From: an uncultured Bacteroidales bacterium
Lineage (GTDB): Bacteria > Bacteroidota > Bacteroidia > Bacteroidales > UBA932
Length of the DNA: 32,531 bases
NCBI GenBank assembly: GCA_945827785.1
Contig: CALZOR010000019.1
Coordinates: 1-32,531 of the forward strand
Reading direction: 5' to 3'
Shown here in pieces: positions 1 to 7,345 of this stretch (within the stretch, counting starts at the first letter, position 1; every line of letters begins with the position of its first letter). The translations under genes and the position numbers were made by a program. The notes beneath the pieces are model-generated. The model saw only the letters and a list, made by a program, of their open reading frames with translations. It was not told the origin of the DNA and ran no database searches.

Positions 1-65
1 CATTGTCATCCCGATTACATATAACATTAACATAACATTGTCATCCCGAGCGAAGTCGAGGGAAC
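1..65. repeat. Intergenic repeat fragment upstream of pnuC
   Basis: The 14-base string CATTGTCATCCCGA occurs at 1-14 and again at 36-49. The second copy continues into GCGAAGTCGAGGGA. The longer string CCCGAGCGAAGTCGAGGG is an imperfect inverted repeat and resembles a dispersed intergenic element I recall from many bacterial genomes. The copy number in this genome cannot be judged from one window. It lies directly before pnuC, so any transcript that starts further upstream would contain it in its leader. Confidence 0.45.
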
Positions 66-71
66 AAAAAA

Positions 72-701
72 ATGGAATATCTAAACTACACGTTATTTAC
101 AATAGGAGGCGACACCCCCGTCCTGCTGATTGACCTGCTGACGTCAATCTTCGGCCTCACCTGTGTCTTCCTTGCAGGACGCAACAGCAAATATAACTTC
201 TACATTGGTTATATATATACATTCTTCCTCTTCCTGATGTTCTGGAACAAGCATCTCTATGCGAGCCTGTTCCTCCAGCCTATATCCCTGGCTATCAATA
301 TCCTCGGCCACTATCGCTGGACCCACCCGAAGAGGGAAGAAGAGAGCGCGGAAGACCATAAAGCACTGAAAGTCAGTATGCTAAGCTGGCCTCAGAGATT
401 CTTTACCATCCTTTCGGTTTTAGGAATCGCGGCTGTCTGGGGCTGGATGCTCGGCCTGTTTACACCAGACCCTGTACCGTATCTGGATGCATGCGTGACG
501 GTGCTCATCCTTGTAGCCCAGTTCCTTTCGGCCATAAAGAAATGGGACTGCTGGATTGCCTGGCTGCTTGTCAACATCACCCAGCTCATCCTCCACATTT
601 CCGTCGGCCATGTATTCATGCCGATTGTATGCTCACTGTACCTGATCAATGGAATATGGTCACTCTTCACATGGTATAAACTTTATAGAAAAAACGCTTG
701 A
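72..701 (+). CDS. pnuC: PnuC-family nicotinamide riboside/vitamin transporter
   Basis: This is a 209-residue polytopic inner-membrane protein of the PnuC family, which moves nicotinamide riboside (or a related vitamin such as thiamine in the PnuT branch) by facilitated diffusion followed by intracellular trapping. Most of the length is hydrophobic segments. The family signature WxxWxxxN is visible as WDCWIAWLLVN near residue 160, and the length is normal for the family. The ATG lies just after an A-rich stretch with no Shine-Dalgarno sequence. The stop overlaps the region just before the sufC ATG (2 bases between them), so it heads an apparent operon pnuC-sufC-sufD-ispE. The substrate cannot be read from the sequence. 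With only 71 bases upstream visible, I cannot confirm or exclude a TPP riboswitch. Confidence 0.9.
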   Translation: MEYLNYTLFTIGGDTPVLLIDLLTSIFGLTCVFLAGRNSKYNFYIGYIYTFFLFLMFWNKHLYASLFLQPISLAINILGHYRWTHPKREEESAEDHKALKVSMLSWPQRFFTILSVLGIAAVWGWMLGLFTPDPVPYLDACVTVLILVAQFLSAIKKWDCWIAWLLVNITQLILHISVGHVFMPIVCSLYLINGIWSLFTWYKLYRKNA

Positions 702-703
702 TT

Positions 704-1453
704 ATGGCAAACGACATATTATTGGAAATACGCGGTCTTCATGCCTGCGTTGAGGACAAGGAAATTCTAAAAGGCGTGGACCTCACAATCCGCAAAGGCG
801 AAATTCATGCAGTGATGGGCCCGAACGGAGCCGGAAAAAGTACGCTTTCGGCTGTTCTTGCGGGCAAGCCTCAGTTCACCGTCACATCCGGAAGCATCAC
901 CTTCATGGGCCAGGACCTCCTTGCGATGTCACCTGAGCAGAGGGCATGGGCAGGCATCTTCCTGTCTTTTCAGTATCCCGTTGAAATTCCGGGAGTTACC
1001 ATCACTAATTTCATGAAGACGGCAGTGAATGCCCACCGTCAGGGGAAGGGACTCGAGCCCCTCAAGGCAGGAGACTTTCTTAAACTCATGCGTGAAAAAA
1101 TGGCATTCGTGCAGATGAAGCCTGAGTTTGCCAAGAGGGAAGTGAACGTGGGCTTTTCCGGCGGAGAGAAGAAACGCAACGAGATTTTCCAGATGGCCAT
1201 GCTCGACCCGACTCTCGCAATCCTTGACGAAACCGACAGCGGTCTTGACGTGGATGCACTTCGCATAGTCGCAAATGGTGTGAATGCCCTCCATACCCCG
1301 GAAAAATCGGCAATCGTCATAACCCACTACCAGAGGCTTCTGGACTACATCGTTCCCGACGTGGTCCATGTCCTCAAGGACGGAAAGATTGTCAAGACGG
1401 CGGGACGCGAGCTTGTCGCTGATATTGAAGAGAAAGGTTACGACATATATTAA
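704..1453 (+). CDS. sufC: Fe-S cluster assembly ATPase SufC
   Basis: SufC is the cytosolic ABC-type ATPase that drives the SufB/SufD scaffold during Fe-S cluster assembly. The 249-residue protein has Walker A GPNGAGKST at residues 39-47, an ABC signature FSGGEKKRNE and Walker B LAILDETDSGLD, the last two being characteristic of SufC rather than of transport ATPases. The ORF track starts at a TTG at 698, but the ATG at 704 gives the normal N-terminus MANDILLEI. It is followed after 9 bases by a short SufD-like gene. The usual partners sufB and sufS are not adjacent, which is unusual for Bacteroidota, where I would expect sufB-sufC-sufD-sufS. Confidence 0.95.
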   Translation: MANDILLEIRGLHACVEDKEILKGVDLTIRKGEIHAVMGPNGAGKSTLSAVLAGKPQFTVTSGSITFMGQDLLAMSPEQRAWAGIFLSFQYPVEIPGVTITNFMKTAVNAHRQGKGLEPLKAGDFLKLMREKMAFVQMKPEFAKREVNVGFSGGEKKRNEIFQMAMLDPTLAILDETDSGLDVDALRIVANGVNALHTPEKSAIVITHYQRLLDYIVPDVVHVLKDGKIVKTAGRELVADIEEKGYDIY

Positions 1454-1462
1454 AGTCTGATT

Positions 1463-2140
1463 ATGAACGAATTGAACCAATTGACCGTCAGTTGTGGCCA
1501 GACCCTGCAAAAGGTGTTTGTGCTGGGGCCTGACAAGAAGGCTGCCGGGCAGATCCCTTCCTCCATCACTTTGGAAAGGGATTCGCGCCTGGATGTGGTC
1601 CTGGTCATCCTCCCGGGGGCAGAGTGCGATATCCCGCTCTCGGTCAGGCTTGCCGGAGAAGGCTGCGAGGCCAATGTCTCGGGCCTGTATGTCTGTGACT
1701 CCAGTCAGAAAGTGAAGATAGCCGTGGACATGTTCCATGTTGTGCCTCATTGCAATTCCCGCCAGCTTTTCAAAGGAATGGCGGCGGGGAATTCGCGTGT
1801 GGATTTTTATGGGAAAATCGTGGTCGCCAAAGATGCCCAGAAGACGGAGGCCTATCAGGAGAACCACAACCTCCTGCTTTCGGACTTTGCCAAGGTTGAC
1901 ACCAAACCGCAGCTGGAAATATATGCCGATGACGTGAAATGCTCCCATGGAGCAACGGTCGGCAGACTGAATGAAGAGGAGCAGTTCTACATGCGCTCCA
2001 GAGGAATTTCCCTGGAGGATGCCAAGGTTCTACAGATGATTTCATTCGTCTCACCTGTACTGGAGCATGTCCATGATGTGGAACTCAGGGAGAAGATTGC
2101 TTCCGAAGTGGAAGATTCTTTGAGAACGCTTGCTGTTTAA
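1463..2140 (+). CDS. sufD: Short SufD-like (SufB/SufD family) scaffold protein
   Basis: The protein matches the C-terminal half of SufD, the SufC-binding subunit of the Fe-S assembly scaffold. The signature LEIYADDVKCSHGATVG is present with Cys160 and His162 (equivalent, from memory, to E. coli SufD Cys358 and His360), followed by the RSRGI segment and the helical tail that contacts SufC. It is only 225 residues long, against about 420-450 for usual SufD. The N-terminal alpha/beta region is absent, and there is no room for it because sufC ends 9 bases upstream. What remains is essentially the beta-helix core plus the C-terminal helices. It may be a lineage-specific short SufD, or the single scaffold of a minimal SufCB/Sms-like system. 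No frameshift is visible. Confidence 0.85.
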   Translation: MNELNQLTVSCGQTLQKVFVLGPDKKAAGQIPSSITLERDSRLDVVLVILPGAECDIPLSVRLAGEGCEANVSGLYVCDSSQKVKIAVDMFHVVPHCNSRQLFKGMAAGNSRVDFYGKIVVAKDAQKTEAYQENHNLLLSDFAKVDTKPQLEIYADDVKCSHGATVGRLNEEEQFYMRSRGISLEDAKVLQMISFVSPVLEHVHDVELREKIASEVEDSLRTLAV

Positions 2141-2151
2141 TTTTCTGGCCT

Positions 2152-3036
2152 ATGATCACTTATCCCAATGTCAAGATAAATCTCGGTCTGAACGTCCTAC
2201 GGAAAAGAGAAGACGGTTTCCATGATCTGGATACCCTTTTCGTGCCATATTTTGAGATTTCTGATACTCTCGAAATCATCGCGGGCGACGACTACAGCCG
2301 CACTTCCGCAGCCCTTTTTGCAAAATATTCCGCTTCGGACCATGCTCCGCAGCTTGCCCAGGCGGTGTCTGAGGACGGGAAGGTGATGATAACCATAGCG
2401 CGTGCAGAAGGCGTGGACTGGAATCCGCTCAAAGACTTGACAGTCAAGGCTTACAATGTCCTTGCCGAGGATTATGCACTTCCCCCGGTGAAGATATTTC
2501 TTGAAAAGACCTCCCCGGTCGGTGCCGGTCTTGGCGGTGGTTCTTCTGATGCCGCCTTTGCCCTGAAGATGCTGAATGAGATGTTCTTGCTCGGACTTGA
2601 TGATCAGGGCCTTGCCGGCTATGCCTCACGCCTTGGAAGCGACTGTGCCTTTTTCATATATAACTGCCCGATGCTCGGCCAGGGCAGGGGAGAAATCCTC
2701 ACTCCATACTCTCTGGAAGGCTTCGGATACGGTCAGGAAGGTGCGCCGGACCTGCCGTTCACAGTAAAAGTCGTGGTGCCTGAAGGAATAGCCGTATCGA
2801 CCGCCGAGGCCTATCGCGGAATCAAGCCTCAAATCCCTCAGATTCCTCTGTCAGAGGTACTTGCCTTGCCTGTTGACAAGTGGAAGGACTGCCTGGTAAA
2901 TGATTTTGAGACCACCGTATTTGCCGTCCATCCCGAGCTTGCCTCCATCAAGGATTCTCTCTATGAAAGCGGGGCGGTCTATGCCTCGATGTCCGGCTCG
3001 GGCTCAGCCCTGTTCGGCATATATCGCAACTGGTAA
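2152..3036 (+). CDS. ispE: 4-diphosphocytidyl-2-C-methyl-D-erythritol kinase IspE
   Basis: IspE phosphorylates 4-diphosphocytidyl-2-C-methyl-D-erythritol with ATP, the fourth step of the MEP isoprenoid pathway in the cytosol. The 294-residue protein is a GHMP kinase: the N-terminal PNVKINLGLNV carries the catalytic lysine (Lys8), the phosphate-binding loop PVGAGLGGGSSDAA spans about residues 122-134 with the conserved aspartate, and the C-terminal GHMP motif is SMSGSGSALFG. The gene begins 11 bases after the SufD-like gene and looks like the last member of that operon. Two later enzymes of the same pathway, IspG and IspH, need 4Fe-4S clusters, which offers a functional reason for linkage with suf genes; that link is inference. 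Confidence 0.95.
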   Translation: MITYPNVKINLGLNVLRKREDGFHDLDTLFVPYFEISDTLEIIAGDDYSRTSAALFAKYSASDHAPQLAQAVSEDGKVMITIARAEGVDWNPLKDLTVKAYNVLAEDYALPPVKIFLEKTSPVGAGLGGGSSDAAFALKMLNEMFLLGLDDQGLAGYASRLGSDCAFFIYNCPMLGQGRGEILTPYSLEGFGYGQEGAPDLPFTVKVVVPEGIAVSTAEAYRGIKPQIPQIPLSEVLALPVDKWKDCLVNDFETTVFAVHPELASIKDSLYESGAVYASMSGSGSALFGIYRNW

Positions 3037-3045
3037 GATTTCTCT

Positions 3046-3477
3046 TTATCGGGCAGCATCATCCCATGACAGGGTTCTGGAACCGTCCGGATTGACAAGG
3101 ATGTCCACGCGCAGGGTGTCTTCCGGAAGGAGTTCCTCTATGTTCTCAGGCCACTCCATGATGCAGAGGCATCCGCTGTAGAGGTAGTCCTCCAGCCCGA
3201 TGTCCATAGCTTCCGAGAGTTTGTTGATACGGTAGAAGTCGAAATGGTACATCGGTTCACCGTCTGCCCTCATATATTCGTTGACTATTGCAAATGTCGG
3301 AGAGCCGACTGGGTCGGTCACGCCCAGCGCCCTGCAGATGGCGGTAGTGAAGGTTGTTTTGCCTGCTCCCATCGGTGCAAAGAACGCCACAAGTTTCCTG
3401 TCCCCTATCTTCCTGAGAAATTCTTCAGCAGCTCTGTCGATATCCTTAATTCCTTGTATGGTAATCTCCTGTTTCAT
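3046..3477 (-). CDS. tsaE: tRNA t6A biosynthesis ATPase TsaE
   Basis: TsaE is the small P-loop ATPase that cycles the TsaB-TsaD complex during formation of threonylcarbamoyladenosine at position 37 of ANN-decoding tRNAs. The 143-residue protein has Walker A APMGAGKTT at about residues 34-42, the conserved SPTFAIVNEY segment, HFDFYR, and the IMEWPENIEELLP stretch with the family tryptophan. The length is typical. It converges on ispE, with 9 bases between the two stops. A candidate minus-strand -7 box resembling TATCTTCG lies around 3530-3540, but it departs from the TAnnTTTG consensus. Confidence 0.93.
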   Translation of the reverse strand: MKQEITIQGIKDIDRAAEEFLRKIGDRKLVAFFAPMGAGKTTFTTAICRALGVTDPVGSPTFAIVNEYMRADGEPMYHFDFYRINKLSEAMDIGLEDYLYSGCLCIMEWPENIEELLPEDTLRVDILVNPDGSRTLSWDDAAR

Positions 3478-3630
3478 ATTGTCAAAGATTTTCCGCCCGG
3501 TTTATCTTGATTCCCGTTCAGTTCAGGTGCGAAGATACATAAAAACGGCAAATAGTGACGAATGACGGGACGGTTTTTCTGTTTTAATAAATTTTCCTCG
3601 GCAGTTATCATTTCCTTTGGGGAAAAAAAC

Positions 3631-4869
3631 ATGAAATGGAATATTTTGATTTGTATGGCAGTACTGGGGATGCCGGTGGCCTGTGGCATCGTGGAACTGG
3701 AGTCGGGACAAAAGGAAGAAAATGGAGTGTGGGTCAGCCCGTCCCACGGGAACGGAAATCAGGATTCGGACAAACAGGATTCCGGGGTATCTCCAGCCAA
3801 AAAATCCTTGTATGTTACAGCCCTTGAGTATCCCAAAGACTATGACTGGAGATCCGATCTTGAAAAGGGCAGTGTCAGGTGCTCCCTTGTCGTCTATAGG
3901 GATGGAAGTCCGGTGATGAAGCTCGCAGTGGGTGACGAGTACCAGGTAAGCTCCGATGCAGACATGCACCGCATGGTAGGAAGCGATTTATACACTGACT
4001 ATTCAACTGATATTGAAACGATTATAAAGAAAAATGGACAGGAATGCTTCCGTTACTCCGGCCGCGAGTCAATCTATGGCATACATGTGGTCGGGAAGGA
4101 TATCTACACCCTCGGTCAGTCACGCTCCGGGGAAGGCTTTTCATTCAGGAAGAACGGTGAAGCCATCCTGGTGCGGGGCAGTGGCTCTCTGTACAGCCAT
4201 TTTGACTATGACCGGGACGATGGTTTCTCTTTTTCATTCAATGAGACTGTGTCATCCCAGTCAGGAAAGGTGCAGAGACATTATATGGTCAGGGATTCTC
4301 TGGTTTCACAGGTTGCGATGCGTGAGGATATCCGTTATGTCTGGGATGTGATTCTGCATGACGGCCAGCCATGCTATGTGGCCAGTGTCAGGGGAATCAA
4401 TGGTTTGCTTCTGGCTGACGGAGACAAGCTCTCTGCCCTGGATATCCCAGGTTCGGCCATGGTTTTCACCGCCAGAATCCTCCTGATAGAAGGCGATGTA
4501 GTGGTTGAGGCTGTAATTGGTGAGGATGTGGGCTTCACCAGCATCATCTGGAGAAATGGAGAACTTGTGAAAAGTTTTTCCGACTGCCTGACGGTCGTAG
4601 CTTTCGACTCTTCGTCTGAGGGCCTGAGCTGCGCCCTGAACTCTCCATTCCGAAAAGGGGGAGGGCTCATTTTCAACGATTCGGAAGAATATGAGATACC
4701 GGAAGGCTATGTATGTTCCACCAACAAGGCCGTTGCCCGCAAAGATGGGATTCTGCATGTCGGGCTTTCGTCCGTAAACGGAGGCCAGCCTTGTATATGG
4801 AAGGAATCCCGGATGGAACAGCTGCCGGTGAACGGTTTCATCACGGAGATCAAGGCATCGGCTCCTTGA
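3631..4869 (+). CDS. Putative lipoprotein with propeller-like repeats, unknown function
   Basis: I do not recognise the function. The ORF track begins at 3562, but the ATG at 3631 gives a clean export signal (MKWNILICMAVLGMPVACG) ending in a cysteine, so a 412-residue lipoprotein is likely. Position -3 of the lipobox is proline, which is atypical. The mature part contains at least six short spaced variants of a [WFYI]-[RK]-[NDE]-G strand (VYRDGSP, IKKNGQE, FRKNGEA, ILHDGQP, IWRNGEL, IWKESR), each preceded by a beta-rich stretch. This is the pattern of beta-propeller-like surface proteins in Bacteroidota. Residues 20-50 are a polar linker rich in S, G, N and D. The 3' end contributes one arm of a hairpin shared with the convergent ComM-type gene. 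Confidence 0.75.
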   Translation: MKWNILICMAVLGMPVACGIVELESGQKEENGVWVSPSHGNGNQDSDKQDSGVSPAKKSLYVTALEYPKDYDWRSDLEKGSVRCSLVVYRDGSPVMKLAVGDEYQVSSDADMHRMVGSDLYTDYSTDIETIIKKNGQECFRYSGRESIYGIHVVGKDIYTLGQSRSGEGFSFRKNGEAILVRGSGSLYSHFDYDRDDGFSFSFNETVSSQSGKVQRHYMVRDSLVSQVAMREDIRYVWDVILHDGQPCYVASVRGINGLLLADGDKLSALDIPGSAMVFTARILLIEGDVVVEAVIGEDVGFTSIIWRNGELVKSFSDCLTVVAFDSSSEGLSCALNSPFRKGGGLIFNDSEEYEIPEGYVCSTNKAVARKDGILHVGLSSVNGGQPCIWKESRMEQLPVNGFITEIKASAP

Positions 4870-4895
4870 CAAAATGTCCTATATTTTGTCAAGGA
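4863..4895. terminator. Bidirectional hairpin over two convergent stop codons
   Basis: A perfect 13-base inverted repeat, TCCTTGACAAAAT at 4863-4875 and ATTTTGTCAAGGA at 4883-4895, is separated by a 7-base loop. The left arm contains the stop codon of the upstream lipoprotein gene and the right arm contains the last codons (LDKI) of the minus-strand ComM-type gene, whose stop lies in the loop. The stem has A/T-rich ends in both directions. It is most likely a terminator serving both transcripts, although neither side has a long uninterrupted U tract. Confidence 0.65.
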
Positions 4896-6417
4896 ACCGG
4901 TATCCGGCAGCTTCGGCCAGGTCTCCCGGAAGAATGTCTTCGCGCAAGTCCATGTCCGCAATTGTCCTGGCAAGCTTCATGATTCTGAAATATGCCCTTG
5001 CAGACAGGCCCATCCTGTCGATTATCCTTTCGAGCATGCTTTTGCAGGAATGGTCCAGATGGCAGAATTCTTCAGTCATTTTGCTGTCCATGGCTGCATT
5101 GCAGAATACTCCCAGGCCCTTGAACCTCTCCTTCTGTATTTCTCTTACTTGTAGAACTCTTCTGGCAACGGTTCCGGAGTCTTCCGCCCGGTTTTTCTCC
5201 ACGAGTTCCCTGGCAGGAATGATATGGGTCCTGATCTGGAGGTCAATCCTGTCCAGAATTGGCCCTGAAAGCCTGGATATGTATGAGAGCCTTTCCCTTG
5301 GAGTGCAGGTGCACCGGTCTCCTTCTCCATAATATCCGCATGGGCACGGATTGGCTGCTGCGACCAGAATGAAATCAGCCGGGAAGATGATTTTCGATTT
5401 GAGCCGCGAGATTGTAACCATCCTGTCCTCCATGGGGCCCCTAAGTGCTTCAATGACACGTTTTGGAGCTTCGCAGAATTCGTCAAGGAATAGAACACCG
5501 TTGTGGGCGAGGGAGATTTCTCCGGGCATGATGCTCCCGCTGCCCCCGCCGATCAGGGCGGCTATTGACGCGCTGTGATGCGGAGATCGGAAGGGCCTCT
5601 GCTTCATCAGACCTCCGCTGGGGTTCCCCCGGCCCGCCACAGAGTAGATTTTGCTGGTCTGGAGCGACTCTTCAAGCGACATCGGTGGCATGATGCCTGC
5701 CATTGCTTTTGCGATGGAACTTTTCCCCGAGCCCGGAGGGCCCAGGAGCATAATGTTATGGCCCCCTGAGGCGGCAATCTCGATGCCTCTTTTTGCGCCT
5801 TCCTGACCGATTATGTCCGCAAGGTCCGGTGTCGCCGACAGCCTTGCATCGTTATTTCTGCCCATATCGGCCGGGCGGCAGTTCCTGACCAGAAGATGGC
5901 TGCAGTCCTGCTCTCCTGATAGTATGTCCAGCACATCTGTGAGGCAATCAACTCCAAAGACCTCGATATCTTGGAAATCAATGGCTTCCATCGCGGAGGA
6001 GCGAGGCAGGATACAGCCTCTGAATCCGCTTTTTCCTGCAAGTTCCACGATTGGGAGAGCTCCGGGGACAGGTCTTACCGAGCCGTCAAGTCCGAGTTCT
6101 CCCATGATGAGGAAGTTGTCCAGATAAGGCAGACGCCTCTGTCCGGATGCAGCGATGATGCCGAGTGCAATCGGGAGGTCATATCCGCTGCCTTTCTTGT
6201 GCATGTCAGCGGGGGCAAGGTTGATTACAATCTTCTTTCCCGGGATACGGAAATCCATTGACTGCATTGCGGTTATAGTCCTCAGAAGGCTTTCCTTCAC
6301 CGCTGCGTCAGCCAGGCCTACAAGGTGAATGCCCAGCCCTGCGGTGATATCCGTCTCCACTGTTACCAGAACGGCCTGGATGCCGATACATTTTGCGCTG
6401 TGAATAATGGTCATCAT
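4879..6417 (-). CDS. YifB/ComM-family Mg-chelatase-like AAA+ ATPase
   Basis: This 512-residue protein belongs to the YifB/ComM family; in naturally competent Gammaproteobacteria, ComM is a hexameric helicase promoting branch migration during DNA integration. The architecture is standard: an N-terminal ChlI-like domain (GLAIHLVGLADAAVKESLLR, then INLAPADMHKKGSGYDLPIALGI), a central AAA+ domain with Walker A LLGPPGSGKSS near residue 225 and a Walker B-like VLFLDEF, a zinc-like cluster CPCGYYGEGDRCTC, and the C-terminal Mg-chelatase domain with arginine-finger region GPILDRIDLQI. The length matches the family. The ATG at 6417 is immediately followed by a second ATG at 6414, so the exact start is ambiguous by one residue. 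Whether this organism is competent cannot be judged here. Confidence 0.93.
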   Translation of the reverse strand: MMTIIHSAKCIGIQAVLVTVETDITAGLGIHLVGLADAAVKESLLRTITAMQSMDFRIPGKKIVINLAPADMHKKGSGYDLPIALGIIAASGQRRLPYLDNFLIMGELGLDGSVRPVPGALPIVELAGKSGFRGCILPRSSAMEAIDFQDIEVFGVDCLTDVLDILSGEQDCSHLLVRNCRPADMGRNNDARLSATPDLADIIGQEGAKRGIEIAASGGHNIMLLGPPGSGKSSIAKAMAGIMPPMSLEESLQTSKIYSVAGRGNPSGGLMKQRPFRSPHHSASIAALIGGGSGSIMPGEISLAHNGVLFLDEFCEAPKRVIEALRGPMEDRMVTISRLKSKIIFPADFILVAAANPCPCGYYGEGDRCTCTPRERLSYISRLSGPILDRIDLQIRTHIIPARELVEKNRAEDSGTVARRVLQVREIQKERFKGLGVFCNAAMDSKMTEEFCHLDHSCKSMLERIIDRMGLSARAYFRIMKLARTIADMDLREDILPGDLAEAAGYRFLDKI

Positions 6418-6527
6418 GATATGCTGTCGTTTTGAAAATTGTCCTTTGCGGCGTACTGCATTGATACGCTGGATGTCAAATTTCGCCGATTGGAGTGAGA
6501 AAGACTGCTTAAAACAGAAAAATGTGA

Positions 6528-6535
6528 TAAATTTG
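6528..6535 (+). promoter_or_regulatory. Candidate -7 promoter element for mlaE-mlaF
   Basis: TAAATTTG matches the Bacteroidetes -7 consensus TAnnTTTG and lies 46 bases before the mlaE ATG. I see no good TTTG -33 box at the usual spacing, so the call rests on the -7 element and its position alone. Confidence 0.5.
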
Positions 6536-6546
6536 CACCCTCAAAC

Positions 6547-6579
6547 TTATTTGACAGTACACTAATTTTTATTTGACAG
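6547..6579 (+). repeat. 11-base direct repeat in the mlaE leader
   Basis: TTATTTGACAG occurs at 6547-6557 and again at 6569-6579, with starts 22 bases apart (about two helical turns). The second copy ends two bases before the mlaE ATG. The pair lies between the candidate promoter and the start codon and could be a tandem protein-binding site or act in the mRNA leader. Confidence 0.55.
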
Positions 6580-6580
6580 C

Positions 6581-7327
6581 ATGTTAAAAAAATCAATAGA
6601 GGCCGTCGGACGTTATTTCCTGTTCCTGAAGATGGTTTTCCGCAAGCCTGAGAAGTGGAAGATTTTCTGGAAACAGTTCGTTCAGGAAACCGACAAACTC
6701 ATACTTTCGTCAATCATCATTGTCGGAGTCATTTCTATTTTTATCGGCGGTGTGCTCGTCATCCAGACAGCATCCAACCTTGAAAATCCGATTATCGACA
6801 AGATGTACATCGGCTATATGGTCAGGGAAAGCCTTATCCTGGAGTTCTGCTCCACAATGGTTGCCCTCATCCTTGCCGGGAAAATGGGCTCGAACATTGC
6901 ATCTGAAATAGGCAGCATGCGCATCACCGAGCAGATTGATGCCATGGACATGATGGGAATCAATTCCGCGGGTTTTCTGGTTCTTCCGAAAATCGTTTCA
7001 GTGACCGTTCTCAGTCCGCTGCTCATGCTTATGAGCTTTGCCCTCGGGCTTCTTGGAGGATGGATAGTCGTCGACATAACCCAAATCATCCCGACGGCAT
7101 CCTATATTACCGGTATCAAATCATTCTACAATGGTTTCTATGTGTTTTATGGAGGATTCAAGATGTCTCTGTTCTGCTTCATGATTGCTTCTATTGCGGC
7201 CTTCAACGGCTATTACGCAAAGGGCGGTTCGCAGGGTGTCGGACATTCCAGCACCAAGTCCATCGTGATTACGAGCATATTGATTCTGCTGTCGGACCTG
7301 ATTGTGACACAGTTGATGTTGTATTGA
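6581..7327 (+). CDS. mlaE: MlaE-family phospholipid transport permease
   Basis: MlaE is the inner-membrane permease of the Mla ABC system, which moves phospholipids between the inner and outer membranes and maintains outer-membrane asymmetry. The 248-residue protein has the family pattern: an N-terminal amphipathic interface helix, about five to six membrane segments, the motif GKMGSNIASEIGSMRITEQIDAMDMMGIN around residues 105-135, and a C-terminal region FNGYYAKGGSQGVGHSSTKSIV. It is followed after 18 bases by the matching ATPase. The MCE-domain substrate-binding subunit MlaD normally follows in Bacteroidota but is not present here, since the next gene is on the opposite strand. Confidence 0.93.
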   Translation: MLKKSIEAVGRYFLFLKMVFRKPEKWKIFWKQFVQETDKLILSSIIIVGVISIFIGGVLVIQTASNLENPIIDKMYIGYMVRESLILEFCSTMVALILAGKMGSNIASEIGSMRITEQIDAMDMMGINSAGFLVLPKIVSVTVLSPLLMLMSFALGLLGGWIVVDITQIIPTASYITGIKSFYNGFYVFYGGFKMSLFCFMIASIAAFNGYYAKGGSQGVGHSSTKSIVITSILILLSDLIVTQLMLY

Positions 7328-7345
7328 TTAGCGGGAAGTATAATT

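Noticed and set aside
929-1948. 339-codon minus-strand ORF opposite sufC and sufD
   Set aside because: It is a shadow of two well-recognised plus-strand genes; its translation has no coherent domain and spans their junction.
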